The notes beneath the pieces are model-generated. The model had not been told where the DNA came from, ran no database searches, and was given only the letters and a program-made list of their open reading frames with translations. A DNA stretch of 64,000 nt. Source: Oscillospiraceae bacterium. GTDB taxonomy: Bacteria; Bacillota; Clostridia; Oscillospirales; Ruminococcaceae. Where the stretch lies: the NCBI GenBank assembly GCA_031260665.1, contig JAISLD010000036.1:100518-164517 (forward strand), written 5' to 3'. Of the stretch, positions 1 to 8,310 are shown piece after piece. How positions within the stretch are numbered: position 1 is the stretch's first letter; each line of letters opens with the position of its first letter. A program made the translations under genes and the position numbers.

Positions 1-1973
1 ACATCACGGACACCAAGCCGATTCTCTCTGTCAGTATGATAGTGAAGAACGAGGAAGCGCACCTTGAGAAGTGCCTTGCCGCTATTGCTCCGCTGCTGAA
101 AGCGGTGAGAAGCGAGCTGCTGATTACCGATACGGGTTCAACCGATAAGACCGTGCAGATTGCCGAGAAGTATGCCGACAAGGTGCTTCACTTTGATTGG
201 TGCAACGACTTTTCAGCCGCAAGGAACTTCGGGCTGAAAGAATGTCGCGGCGAATGGTTTATGTTTTTAGACGCCGACGACGTCTTCGACCCCGAGTATA
301 TGGACGAAATGATAGACTTCTTCAGAAATGAAAAGCTGAACAAGAACTACAACTCGGCGACTTACGTCACACGGAATTACAACGACAGCACCTGTACATC
401 GTACAACATCTTTGTGCAGTCGCGGATATTCAGACGCGTGGTTCTCCTCGGGAACGGCGTGTTCTCCGAGGTGCGCTTCAAGGGGCGTGTCCACGAGGCG
501 GTGGGTCCACGACCGCCTTGTTACAACCTGCGCACCTACGACTGGCACACGGGATATGTTTTTCAAGATTTTGCGGAGGAGGAACGAAAGTCAAAGCGGA
601 ATATGGAGCTGATTAAGTTGGACCTTGCCGACCACCCGGACGACACGCGTAATCTTGAGCTTGCAATCCGCAACGAAGTGAACCCCGATGAGAAAAAGAA
701 ATATGTTGACCTTGCTTTATCGGTGAAAGACCTGCCCGAACATCAAGGCAAGCCGTACCTGTTCAGCCTGTATCACATTGTGATAATCTATTATTCTCGA
801 ACCGATATGAAGAAGTCGCTTCAGCTGACAAACGAAGCGATAGAGAAACTCGGCGACGCAAAAGATGTCATTCTTTGCGAGTTTTACGGGCTGAAATGCA
901 ACGCGCTAAGCTCGCTTGGACGTTTTGCCGAAACACCCGAAGCGTATGAGAAATACCGTCAATTGTTGGCGAAGTATAAGGCGGGGGAACTGAACGTCAA
1001 TTTGCTTCGTTTTATCAATGCCGCCGCGATATACGACGAGGGCGAGCAAACGCTGTTCTCGGCGGCGATTGCCTCGCTTCGTTCGCTTGGAGAGTGCGAC
1101 AAGGCGTTGCTGTATTGGAACGACTTTGGTGCGATAGACAAGCCGATAAAGGAGTTTCGTCCGCTTGTAAACACCATTGCGGACCTCGTGAACGCGGGTC
1201 GTGCGTATCAGTTGGCACGAAAAATATACGACAGTTTGCTGAAGAAAGGCGACAAAGACCAAATCGTTTGCTTTGAGGGCGCGATTGAGAATATATTCTA
1301 TCATTCAGACGAAAAGCAGGAATTTTTGGCGGCGTTTGCGGGTGGAACGGGGCGATATTTCGACCTTGCTTTGCTTGTAAAAACGCAGAATGAATCCGGT
1401 GAGTTTTTGCAGAAACTGCAGCTGTTTATTAACGAAACAGACTGGTGCAAACACTTTTCCGAGGGGATTTATCTCGCGATTAAATACGGCGCGGATTTGT
1501 CGCCGCTGCTTCGCCGCATTGGTCACGATGAAACTGAACATTCGCTGAAACTTATCGCGCTTTATCACGACGATTACGGCAAGTTGGTGACGCAGAATTG
1601 CCTGCCTGAAAATTACGATAAATCAATGACGGAGTTGTTTTTCTTGGTCACGGCGCTTGAAAAAGCCGCGTATGTCCCCGGCGACATCACCGACGACGAA
1701 AAACACGCGCTTTATGAGCGATTTACGCTTATGCTCGCGATTTTTGTCACGAATATTTACAATCCCGACGCACTGAACGGCTCTGACATCGCGGTGTTCC
1801 CGCCCACGCATAGGTTCGGCTATTATATGGCGGCAGCATACGGCGCGAAGCGGGACGGCGACGGCGTGGGGTTCATCAAAGGGCTGTCTGACGCGCTTCG
1901 TGAGTTTCCTGAACTTAACGCGGTGGTGTCAGCACTGCTTGACGCGGCAAAAAAAGAATACGGTTTGACATAA
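1..1973 (+). CDS. Family 2 glycosyltransferase with TPR-like C-terminal half (5' partial)
   Basis: The frame is open to the left edge and reads into ILSVSMIVKNEE, the usual beginning of a GT-A glycosyltransferase, so the true start lies outside the window; the ATG at 36 is internal. Visible motifs, numbered from that Met, are DTGSTDKT near residue 32 (nucleotide-sugar binding) and DADD at 79-82 (the DxD metal site). The rest, to residue 645, is alpha-helical with TPR-like repeats, as in Firmicutes 'glycosyltransferase plus TPR' proteins. The expected role is cytoplasmic sugar transfer for a surface polysaccharide or glycoprotein, fitting the acyltransferase just downstream. The acceptor cannot be told from sequence. 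Confidence 0.85.
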   Translation, partial: ITDTKPILSVSMIVKNEEAHLEKCLAAIAPLLKAVRSELLITDTGSTDKTVQIAEKYADKVLHFDWCNDFSAARNFGLKECRGEWFMFLDADDVFDPEYMDEMIDFFRNEKLNKNYNSATYVTRNYNDSTCTSYNIFVQSRIFRRVVLLGNGVFSEVRFKGRVHEAVGPRPPCYNLRTYDWHTGYVFQDFAEEERKSKRNMELIKLDLADHPDDTRNLELAIRNEVNPDEKKKYVDLALSVKDLPEHQGKPYLFSLYHIVIIYYSRTDMKKSLQLTNEAIEKLGDAKDVILCEFYGLKCNALSSLGRFAETPEAYEKYRQLLAKYKAGELNVNLLRFINAAAIYDEGEQTLFSAAIASLRSLGECDKALLYWNDFGAIDKPIKEFRPLVNTIADLVNAGRAYQLARKIYDSLLKKGDKDQIVCFEGAIENIFYHSDEKQEFLAAFAGGTGRYFDLALLVKTQNESGEFLQKLQLFINETDWCKHFSEGIYLAIKYGADLSPLLRRIGHDETEHSLKLIALYHDDYGKLVTQNCLPENYDKSMTELFFLVTALEKAAYVPGDITDDEKHALYERFTLMLAIFVTNIYNPDALNGSDIAVFPPTHRFGYYMAAAYGAKRDGDGVGFIKGLSDALREFPELNAVVSALLDAAKKEYGLT

Positions 1974-1992
1974 AACAAAGCGTGTAAAACGC

Positions 1993-2021
1993 TTGACAAA
2001 TTTACAGAAATATGGTATAAT
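1993..2021 (+). promoter_or_regulatory. Consensus vegetative promoter before the acyltransferase
   Basis: TTGACA at 1993-1998 and TATAAT at 2016-2021 are separated by exactly 17 bp. Transcription should start near 2028, at the beginning of the heptamer array. A short palindrome (AAGCGT-GTAAA-ACGCTT) overlaps the -35 region. Confidence 0.75.
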
Positions 2022-2026
2022 TATGA

Positions 2027-2082
2027 GGCGACAGGCGACAGGCGACAGGCGACAGGCGACAGGCGACAGGCGACAGGCGACA
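2027..2082 (+). repeat. Heptanucleotide tandem repeat, (GGCGACA)x8
   Basis: Eight perfect head-to-tail copies of GGCGACA, directly after the promoter and running into the acyltransferase reading frame. The unit has no stop in any frame, and each frame gives the same heptapeptide (GDRRQAT, permuted). Seven is not a multiple of three, so each copy gained or lost shifts the downstream frame. Confidence 0.95.
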
Positions 2083-3190
2083 GCTTGAAAATCTAAGCGG
2101 AAATTCTGTAGGTGAATTACTAAAAGCAAGCGGACGAAACAACAACTTTGATATTATCAGGCTTTTTGCGGCGATATTTGTGCTGTTTGCGCACTCGTTT
2201 GCGTTGACGGGAAACGGCGGCGCGTACGTTTCCGGCATGATTTACAAAATCTTTCGTGTCCCCGATTTCGGCGGGTTCGGTGTGAATATCTTCTTCATTC
2301 TCAGCGGCTTTTTGATAATGATGAGCTATGACAGATGCGCTTTGAATAAAAACGGCGATGCAAAATACTTGAAAAACCGTGCCCTTCGCATACTCCCCGC
2401 GCTTTACGCCACGCTTCTGCTAAGTTCGCTCGTCTATGGACCGCTGCTCACAACATTTGATTTGCCGCGGTATTTCAGCGATAAAGACTTTTGGCTTTAT
2501 CTTTGCAACGTGACTTTGTTACCGCTGAATTTCTTTCAGGTTTTGCCCGGTGTTTTTCCAAACAACCCGTACACGAGCGCAATCAACGGCTCTTTGTGGA
2601 CAATCACGGTGGAAACCGCGTTTTATATAATGATTTTGCTAATTGGCATAATTAAACAGCACAAAAACAAAACGCTTATACTTGCGGGATTTGCTTTTAC
2701 AACAATTATATACGCGTTGGCTGACACCGAAACATTCATCACAAACAGATATATCTTGCTGACGTCACGCCTTTTAATCCCGTTTGTTTTGGGAATGTTG
2801 GCTTATATGTACCGCGACAAAATCCGATTAAACGTGAAACTCGCGGTCATTTCTCTTGCGGGACTTTTGCTCTGCTTCAGGATTTTCGGCAGCGACGGTC
2901 ACATACTTGCCTGCGTTTTTCTCGCTTATCTGCTGCTGTTCCTCGGCTTGAAAAAACAGTGGAGAGTATCGCGGCTGCTGTCAAAAGCGGGGGATTTTTC
3001 ATACGGTGTCTATGTTTACGCGTTCCCTGTTCAGCAAATCACAGTCGATTTGTTTTTACGGAAAGGCGTCGCTGTGTCGCAAAGCGCAAACTTTTTCATC
3101 TCGCTGTCCTTCACGCTGGTCTTAGCGATACTTTCGTGGCATTTTATTGAAAAGAAGTTCTTGAAGTTTAAGCATAGCCGTTTAACTTAA
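2027..3190 (+). CDS. Membrane acyltransferase 3 family (OafA-like), possibly phase-off
   Basis: Integral membrane O-acyltransferase, predicted to transfer acetyl or similar groups to cell-surface polysaccharide. Family signs: RNNNFDIIRLFAAIFVLFAH at the first membrane segment with the conserved His, LKNRALRILPALY, and GSLWTITVETAFY; about ten hydrophobic segments follow. Similarity begins near 2135, yet the frame has no ATG, GTG or TTG between the stop at 2024 and the GTG at 2180, which lies inside the first membrane segment. The ATG at 2023 is out of frame with the gene at eight heptamer copies and would be in frame with seven or ten. The gene is therefore either phase-off here, started at 2180 without an evident ribosome site, or broken. 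The coordinates give the open frame. Confidence 0.75.
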   Translation, partial: GDRRQATGDRRQATGDRRQLENLSGNSVGELLKASGRNNNFDIIRLFAAIFVLFAHSFALTGNGGAYVSGMIYKIFRVPDFGGFGVNIFFILSGFLIMMSYDRCALNKNGDAKYLKNRALRILPALYATLLLSSLVYGPLLTTFDLPRYFSDKDFWLYLCNVTLLPLNFFQVLPGVFPNNPYTSAINGSLWTITVETAFYIMILLIGIIKQHKNKTLILAGFAFTTIIYALADTETFITNRYILLTSRLLIPFVLGMLAYMYRDKIRLNVKLAVISLAGLLLCFRIFGSDGHILACVFLAYLLLFLGLKKQWRVSRLLSKAGDFSYGVYVYAFPVQQITVDLFLRKGVAVSQSANFFISLSFTLVLAILSWHFIEKKFLKFKHSRLT

Positions 3191-3230
3191 AACGCTTTAG
3201 CAATTTAACCTACGATAACAATAATTACAA

Positions 3231-3256
3231 AAATCCCCTTCATAACGAAGGGGATT
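3231..3256. terminator. Bidirectional terminator between acyltransferase and murG
   Basis: AATCCCCTTC at 3232-3241 pairs with GAAGGGGATT at 3247-3256; T-rich tracts follow on both strands. It overlaps the murG stop codon and serves both convergent genes. Confidence 0.8.
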
Positions 3257-4379
3257 CTTTATTTATCAAGTCAAGCAGTATCGACACGATTTTCCCTGCC
3301 GAATCAGGCACCATAAGCGCCGCGGCGTTGCGTCCCATCTCTGCGAGTTTCTCGCGCTCGGCAATCAGCGGAAGCACGACCTCGCAAAGTTTCTCGGGGG
3401 TCAGTTCTTCGTCAGTTATCAGCGCCGCCGCGTTCTTCTCCACAAGCGACTGCGCATTGAAATACTGGTGGTTTTCAGCGGCGCCGCTCCATGGCACAAG
3501 CACCGACGCTTTGCCCGCCGCTTTCAGCTCGCTTATCGTCATCGCTCCGCTTCTCGCTATCACAAGGTCAGCCGCCCCGTAACACGTGTACATATTGTAG
3601 ATGTACTCGCCGAGGATTGTGCGGTCGGGGTCGGGTACCGCGCCATACTTGGCAAGCGACTCAAGAAACGCGGCTTCTCGCCCCGTACCGTATGCGTGAA
3701 TGTGATTGATATTGCCGATTCGCCGCTCCTCCCCGATGAGATGAGCCACCGCGTCGCTTAGGGACTCGGCGCCGCGGCTGCCGCCGAATGAAAGTATTGT
3801 GATTCCGTCGGGGAGTCCAAGCTTCGTCAAACAGTCGGCGCGGTTTGCCACCGTGATGTTGGCGCGAAGCGGATTTCCCGTCACGATGCACTTTTCTTTG
3901 CGTGAGATGTGGCTTACTGCCGCTTCGTCGGCAGTCAAGATGTAATTGGCTGTTCTCGCGAGTGCCTTTGTCGACAGCCCCGGCAGAGAATTACTCTCGT
4001 GATTGACGGTCTTGATGCCGAGCCGATGCGCCGCAAGCAAAACAGGCAGCGACACATAGCCGCCCGTCCCGACCACGACGTCGGGTGCGAACTCCTTGAT
4101 AATCCTCCTCAGCTTAACGGGCGAGGAGGCGAGCCAGTAGGCGGCTTTCGCGTTGCGAACAAAGTTTTTCGGCGACAAACTTCGTTGAAGCCCCGCAAGG
4201 CTCACCCCCGTGAACGGATAGCCCGCTTTGACGACAAGGCGTGCCTCCATACCATCGGGTGTGCCGATAAACAGCACTTCTGTGTCGAGGAACACACTCT
4301 TAAACTTGTCCGCAATGGCAAGAGCGGGATTGATGTGCCCGGCGGTGCCACCTGCCGCAAAGAGTAGTTTGTATGCCAT
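3240..4379 (-). CDS. murG: MurG, lipid II synthase
   Basis: UDP-N-acetylglucosamine:N-acetylmuramyl-(pentapeptide)-pyrophosphoryl-undecaprenol N-acetylglucosamine transferase. It makes lipid II from lipid I on the inner face of the membrane. The N-terminal GGTAGHINPALA glycine loop, the central GGSRGAESL loop and the C-terminal SGAMTISEL/AAENHQ donor site are all present. At 379 residues it has normal length. ATG at 4379 is preferred over 4391 because AAGG lies 8 nt upstream of it. It is the last gene of the dcw cluster, 27 bp after ftsW, and ends in a terminator. Confidence 0.96.
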   Translation of the reverse strand: MAYKLLFAAGGTAGHINPALAIADKFKSVFLDTEVLFIGTPDGMEARLVVKAGYPFTGVSLAGLQRSLSPKNFVRNAKAAYWLASSPVKLRRIIKEFAPDVVVGTGGYVSLPVLLAAHRLGIKTVNHESNSLPGLSTKALARTANYILTADEAAVSHISRKEKCIVTGNPLRANITVANRADCLTKLGLPDGITILSFGGSRGAESLSDAVAHLIGEERRIGNINHIHAYGTGREAAFLESLAKYGAVPDPDRTILGEYIYNMYTCYGAADLVIARSGAMTISELKAAGKASVLVPWSGAAENHQYFNAQSLVEKNAAALITDEELTPEKLCEVVLPLIAEREKLAEMGRNAAALMVPDSAGKIVSILLDLINKESPSL

Positions 4380-4406
4380 ATTAACCTTCAATCAGCGATA
4401 ATGAGT

Positions 4407-5711
4407 TTACTTCAGCTGCGACCTTCGCGATACAGCAAGCACAAGCCCGACCTCAATCATCTGGATTATCAAAGCGGTGCCGCCGTAACTCATAAACGGA
4501 AGCGATATGCCCGTGTTAGGGAACGAGTTGCTCACCACCGCGATGTTAAGCAGGGCTTGAATACCAAGCTGCATTGTTATGCCAAATACGAGAAGCGACG
4601 AGTAGCGGTTGGTGTTTCGCACCGCTATGTTGATTCCGCGGACGACCATAACGGCAAACAGCGTTATCATCACGACGCCGCCGATGAAACCGAGTTCTTC
4701 CACAATGACGGAGAACAAGAAGTCGTTGTGTGCGGCGGGTATGTAGGCGTATTTCTGGTGCGATTCACCAAAGCCAACCCCCGAAAACCCACCCGAACCG
4801 ATTGCGATAAGCGACTGGTACGTCTGGAATGTCGCACCCGTGATGTCGGACTCAACGTCGGTCATATTCTGAAACCGCACCGACATATACTCAGGTTTGA
4901 CGAGAGCGATAGCAAGCAGCCCACCGACAGCGAACACAAGCACTTGCGCAAAGACGCGCCGCTTCTTGCTTTCGGCGACAAAGCCCATAATCGTGCCGAC
5001 AAGGAAGATGATGATTGTGCCCGACAAGTGAGGTTGCGCAATCGTCACAATGCAGGCAAGACCGAGGATAACGCAGTTAAGCGTGTACATTCCGAAGAAC
5101 TTGCAGACGACGGTGGGCAGCCACAGCACCACACGAACAAGCGTGGACCGCGAGGTCATCGACTTGCCGCTTTCAAAGAACATCAAGGCGTTAAGCACCG
5201 CGCTCTTTTGTTCGGCGTGGGGCTTCAGCTTGTATTCGTCGTAGTCAATTGTCGAGATGTAAGCGATACAAAGGATAACCGCGACTTTAAGGAACTCTGA
5301 CGGCTGAAACGTAACGCCGAACATCGTGACCCACCTGTCCGCACCACCTTGGTTGACGGGCTTGAACCTTGCGTACAGCATAAGCACAAAGCAGAACAGC
5401 GTGTAAACGGCAATCAGCGTTTTGTTCCCGTAGAGGGCACGAGGAAGCAGCGACACAACGAGAGCAATCACAATCCCCGCGCCGGCGAATAAGAGTTGCG
5501 GCTTGATGAAGTGCAGGCTGTCGCCAAACTTTGAGAGTGCCTGCGGGAAACTCGCGGAGTAAAGCATTGTCAGCCCAAACCCAAGGAGAACCAGCACCAA
5601 CACAAAGTAGGTGTAGTCCATCTTCTGAAAAGGCTCAAGTTCACGCTTTTCGCGCGGTTTCTTCACGCGGCGTGGCCGAACGATTGGCTTGGTTGCTGTC
5701 TTTGTTGACAT
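4407..5711 (-). CDS. ftsW: FtsW/SpoVE-type SEDS peptidoglycan polymerase
   Basis: Polytopic SEDS glycosyltransferase that polymerises lipid II at the septum (or the spore cortex, if SpoVE-like) together with a class B PBP. PSEFLKVAVIL and AHNDFLFSVIVEELG, which carries the family's essential Asp, are clear, and about ten membrane segments are predicted. An insertion of roughly 50-60 residues follows the PSEFLK segment (from DEYKLKPH to the next helix), lengthening a loop that is short in most FtsW proteins. ATG at 5711 has AAAGGA upstream; a TTG at 5741 would overlap the mraY stop. FtsW versus SpoVE cannot be decided here, but the spoVD/ftsI homologue in the same operon is the likely partner. 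Confidence 0.92.
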   Translation of the reverse strand: MSTKTATKPIVRPRRVKKPREKRELEPFQKMDYTYFVLVLVLLGFGLTMLYSASFPQALSKFGDSLHFIKPQLLFAGAGIVIALVVSLLPRALYGNKTLIAVYTLFCFVLMLYARFKPVNQGGADRWVTMFGVTFQPSEFLKVAVILCIAYISTIDYDEYKLKPHAEQKSAVLNALMFFESGKSMTSRSTLVRVVLWLPTVVCKFFGMYTLNCVILGLACIVTIAQPHLSGTIIIFLVGTIMGFVAESKKRRVFAQVLVFAVGGLLAIALVKPEYMSVRFQNMTDVESDITGATFQTYQSLIAIGSGGFSGVGFGESHQKYAYIPAAHNDFLFSVIVEELGFIGGVVMITLFAVMVVRGINIAVRNTNRYSSLLVFGITMQLGIQALLNIAVVSNSFPNTGISLPFMSYGGTALIIQMIEVGLVLAVSRRSQLK

Positions 5712-5737
5712 GCTTCGTTTATCCTTTCGGGTTAAGG

Positions 5738-6751
5738 TCAAAGTCGTAAGAAGTTGATTGCCACAGCCACGCCCCCCGCAACCAGCGAGAGAAAAGAGAA
5801 CAGCATAACTATGCCGCTTTCTTTCCAGCCGCTTTTCTCAAAACTGTGGTGAATCGGCGTCATCTTAAACAGGCGTTTGCCGTGTGTCAGCTTGAAGTAT
5901 ACGACTTGAATGACGACGGTCAGCGCCTCCCAGATGTAGACAGCGGCGGCGAGAATCATCAGCACTTCTGTGCCGCAGCCGAAGCCAAGAGCGCAGACTA
6001 TGCCGCCGAGAAACAATGACCCCGTGTCCCCCATAAATATCTTTGCGGGGTGAAGATTCCAGACCAAGAAGCCGACGACCGCGCCGCCGACACAGACCGA
6101 GAGGAGCGACAACTCGTAAAAGCGAAGCGTGAACGCAATGACGGCGAACGCCGCTGTGTAAACCACCGACACACTGCCGCAAAGTCCGTCAACTCCGTCG
6201 GTCAAGTTGACGGCGTTGACAAGGTAGAGTATCACAAGCCCCGATATGATGTAGTAGAAGAACGACAGCTCAAGCGTACCGATGAACGGAAAGTCAATCG
6301 CGGTGGAAGTGTTGCCCGACATATATCTCACCGTGAAGTACGCCGCGACGACAAGCACCTGAAGAATCAGCTTCTGTTTGACCGACAGTCCTTCATTTCG
6401 CCGCTTTTTTATCTTGATATAGTCGTCGGAGAAACCGATAAAACCCATACACACCGCCATGACGAACCCCGACAACGCGGCGGTGAACGCCTGTGTTCCC
6501 GCCGCGTCAAACGAGATAAGCTCGGCGTTCCAGAGATAGACAAGCCCTGCCGTGAACGCAAGCAGTGTCCCCGCTATGAACATAAGACCGCCCATCACGG
6601 GTGTGCCGCCCTTTGACTTGTGCCACGCGGGACCTATGTCGAGGATTGTTTGACCAAACTTCATTCGTCTGAGGAAAGGCACAAGCCACAATCCCAACAC
6701 TGCCGCCACAATAAACGCCGCGCCTGCGGAAAAACCGAGCGCAATTTCCAT
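5738..6751 (-). CDS. mraY: MraY, phospho-MurNAc-pentapeptide translocase
   Basis: Membrane enzyme that moves phospho-MurNAc-pentapeptide from UDP to undecaprenyl phosphate, giving lipid I. Conserved motifs: GGTPVMGGL, FSDDYIKI (Mg-binding Asp pair), NLTDGVDGL, MGDTGSLFLGG and TPIHHSFEKSGW. The last is usually HHHFE; here the third His is Ser. Length is 337 residues with ten hydrophobic segments. It follows murE directly, so the murF that usually lies between them is absent. Confidence 0.96.
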   Translation of the reverse strand: MEIALGFSAGAAFIVAAVLGLWLVPFLRRMKFGQTILDIGPAWHKSKGGTPVMGGLMFIAGTLLAFTAGLVYLWNAELISFDAAGTQAFTAALSGFVMAVCMGFIGFSDDYIKIKKRRNEGLSVKQKLILQVLVVAAYFTVRYMSGNTSTAIDFPFIGTLELSFFYYIISGLVILYLVNAVNLTDGVDGLCGSVSVVYTAAFAVIAFTLRFYELSLLSVCVGGAVVGFLVWNLHPAKIFMGDTGSLFLGGIVCALGFGCGTEVLMILAAAVYIWEALTVVIQVVYFKLTHGKRLFKMTPIHHSFEKSGWKESGIVMLFSFLSLVAGGVAVAINFLRL

Positions 6752-6820
6752 ATTATTTCCTGTTTAATTCGCTCAAAAAGTCTTGTCGCCCGCGGCCAAG
6801 CCGCTCGGGACTTTTCTCGC

Positions 6821-8275
6821 TCAAATGGGGACTTCGCCCCCAACCCCCCATATTAAGTTTTTCACAATCTCTTTCTCGTCAAACGGGAGGTAGTCAGCCC
6901 CGATAACCTGGTATGTTTCGTGACCTTTGCCGCAGAGAAGCACTAAGTCGCCGTCTGTCGCCACGGATAACGCAAACTGAATCGCTTTTCGTCTGTCACG
7001 TTCGCGTGTGTACTTGCCGCCTGCTTCGTCTAAGCCGACCGCCACCTCCGCGATGATGTCGTCCTCGTTTTCAAAGCGTGGGTTGTCTGACGTGACGACC
7101 GAAAAGTCGGCAAGGTGAGCGGCGGTTCTGCCCATTGCGGCACGTTTGCCCTTGTCACGCTCTCCTGCCGCGCCAAACACGAGGATAACCTTGCCTGTCG
7201 TCGTCGGCTTGACCGACGATATAAACTTGATGAGTGCGTCCTCTGTGTGTGCATAGTCGCGGATAACCGTGAACTTTTCGTTATACAGCACTTCGCTTCT
7301 TCCCGGCACACCTTTTAGAGATAAAAGTGCGTCCGCCGCGTTTTGCGCCGTCACACCAAGTGTGACGGCGGCGGCAACCGCAAGCACCGCGTTGCTTACG
7401 TTGTACTCGCCGGGGAGCGGAAGCGTCACGGGGTAACTCCGCTGTTCTTGTTCACTCGTCAGCGTGAACTTCATTGCGGCACCGCAGCTCGTGATATCAG
7501 CCGCGAAGTAGCCGCGTTGCTTTTTGTTTGAGCAAGCGACAGTGGTCACGTTCTTGTCGGCGAGATAATCGGCAATGTTCCGCCCGTATTTGTCGTCTGT
7601 GTTAAGCACCGCGTTGTCGCACATATCAAAGAGCGAGCGTTTTGCGAGGAAGTACTCGTTCATTGTGCCGTGCCAGTCAAGGTGGTCTTGCGTCAGGTTC
7701 GTGAACACAGCCGTATGAAACCGTTCGTTGGCAAGCCTGTGCTGCGAGAGCGCCTGTGACGAGGCTTCAATGGCACAATGAGTTGCGCCGCTGTCCGCCA
7801 TTTCGCGGAAGTACCGATACAGCTCCATTGGTTCGGGTGTGGTGAGCCGTGCTTCATACTCCTTTTCGCCTGTGTTCACGCTTATTGTGCCGATACTGCC
7901 GCATTTTATCCCGTTTTCGCTGAGGATATGCCGCAACAGCGTGACAAACGTGCTTTTGCCGTTCGTGCCCGTCACACCGACAAGTGTCAGCGACCTGGTC
8001 GGTCTGCCGTAATATCGGCTTGCCATTTCAGAATAGAAAGCGCGTGTATTACCGACTGTCAACTCGCGTTCAAGCCCAAGCGATTGTTCGGTGACCACAA
8101 GCGCCGCGCCCTTGATAAGCATATCGGCGGCGACTGAGTGACCGTCGAAGTGCTTGCCTTTTATCGCGACAAAGATGTCGCCCGCTGTCACCTTGCGTGT
8201 GTCGTCGGTAATCGTTCCTATTTCGCGTTCAGCGAGAACGCCGCGTGTTTCGGGGAGAAGTTGATGTAAAGTCAT
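6821..8275 (-). CDS. murE: MurE, UDP-MurNAc-tripeptide synthetase (meso-DAP type)
   Basis: Cytoplasmic ligase that adds the third amino acid to UDP-MurNAc-L-Ala-D-Glu. The Mur-ligase ATP loop is GVTGTNGKST, and HLDWHGTMNEY-type central motifs follow. SDNPRFENED carries the DNPR signature associated with meso-diaminopimelate rather than lysine. The chosen ATG at 8275 begins MTLHQLLPE; the TTG at 8314 overlaps the upstream PBP stop and is less likely. Length is 484 residues. Only about 70 bp of unremarkable spacer separate it from mraY. Confidence 0.95.
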   Translation of the reverse strand: MTLHQLLPETRGVLAEREIGTITDDTRKVTAGDIFVAIKGKHFDGHSVAADMLIKGAALVVTEQSLGLERELTVGNTRAFYSEMASRYYGRPTRSLTLVGVTGTNGKSTFVTLLRHILSENGIKCGSIGTISVNTGEKEYEARLTTPEPMELYRYFREMADSGATHCAIEASSQALSQHRLANERFHTAVFTNLTQDHLDWHGTMNEYFLAKRSLFDMCDNAVLNTDDKYGRNIADYLADKNVTTVACSNKKQRGYFAADITSCGAAMKFTLTSEQEQRSYPVTLPLPGEYNVSNAVLAVAAAVTLGVTAQNAADALLSLKGVPGRSEVLYNEKFTVIRDYAHTEDALIKFISSVKPTTTGKVILVFGAAGERDKGKRAAMGRTAAHLADFSVVTSDNPRFENEDDIIAEVAVGLDEAGGKYTRERDRRKAIQFALSVATDGDLVLLCGKGHETYQVIGADYLPFDEKEIVKNLIWGVGGEVPI

Positions 8276-8310
8276 AGCTTTCTGTTTGTTTTGATGTGCG
8301 TTGCCGCAAC

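Noticed and set aside
2027..2082. Heptamer array as a CRISPR or minisatellite-type array
   Set aside because: Unit is 7 bp, perfect and without spacers; not CRISPR.
1929..2238. Minus-strand frames rich in CRLSPVA repeats over the heptamer array
   Set aside because: Low-complexity translation of GGCGACA repeats in reverse; no start context and overlap with two real genes.
4401..5300. Long plus-strand frame of 299 codons opposite ftsW
   Set aside because: Antisense shadow of a GC-rich membrane-protein gene; Arg/His/Lys-rich with no family resemblance.
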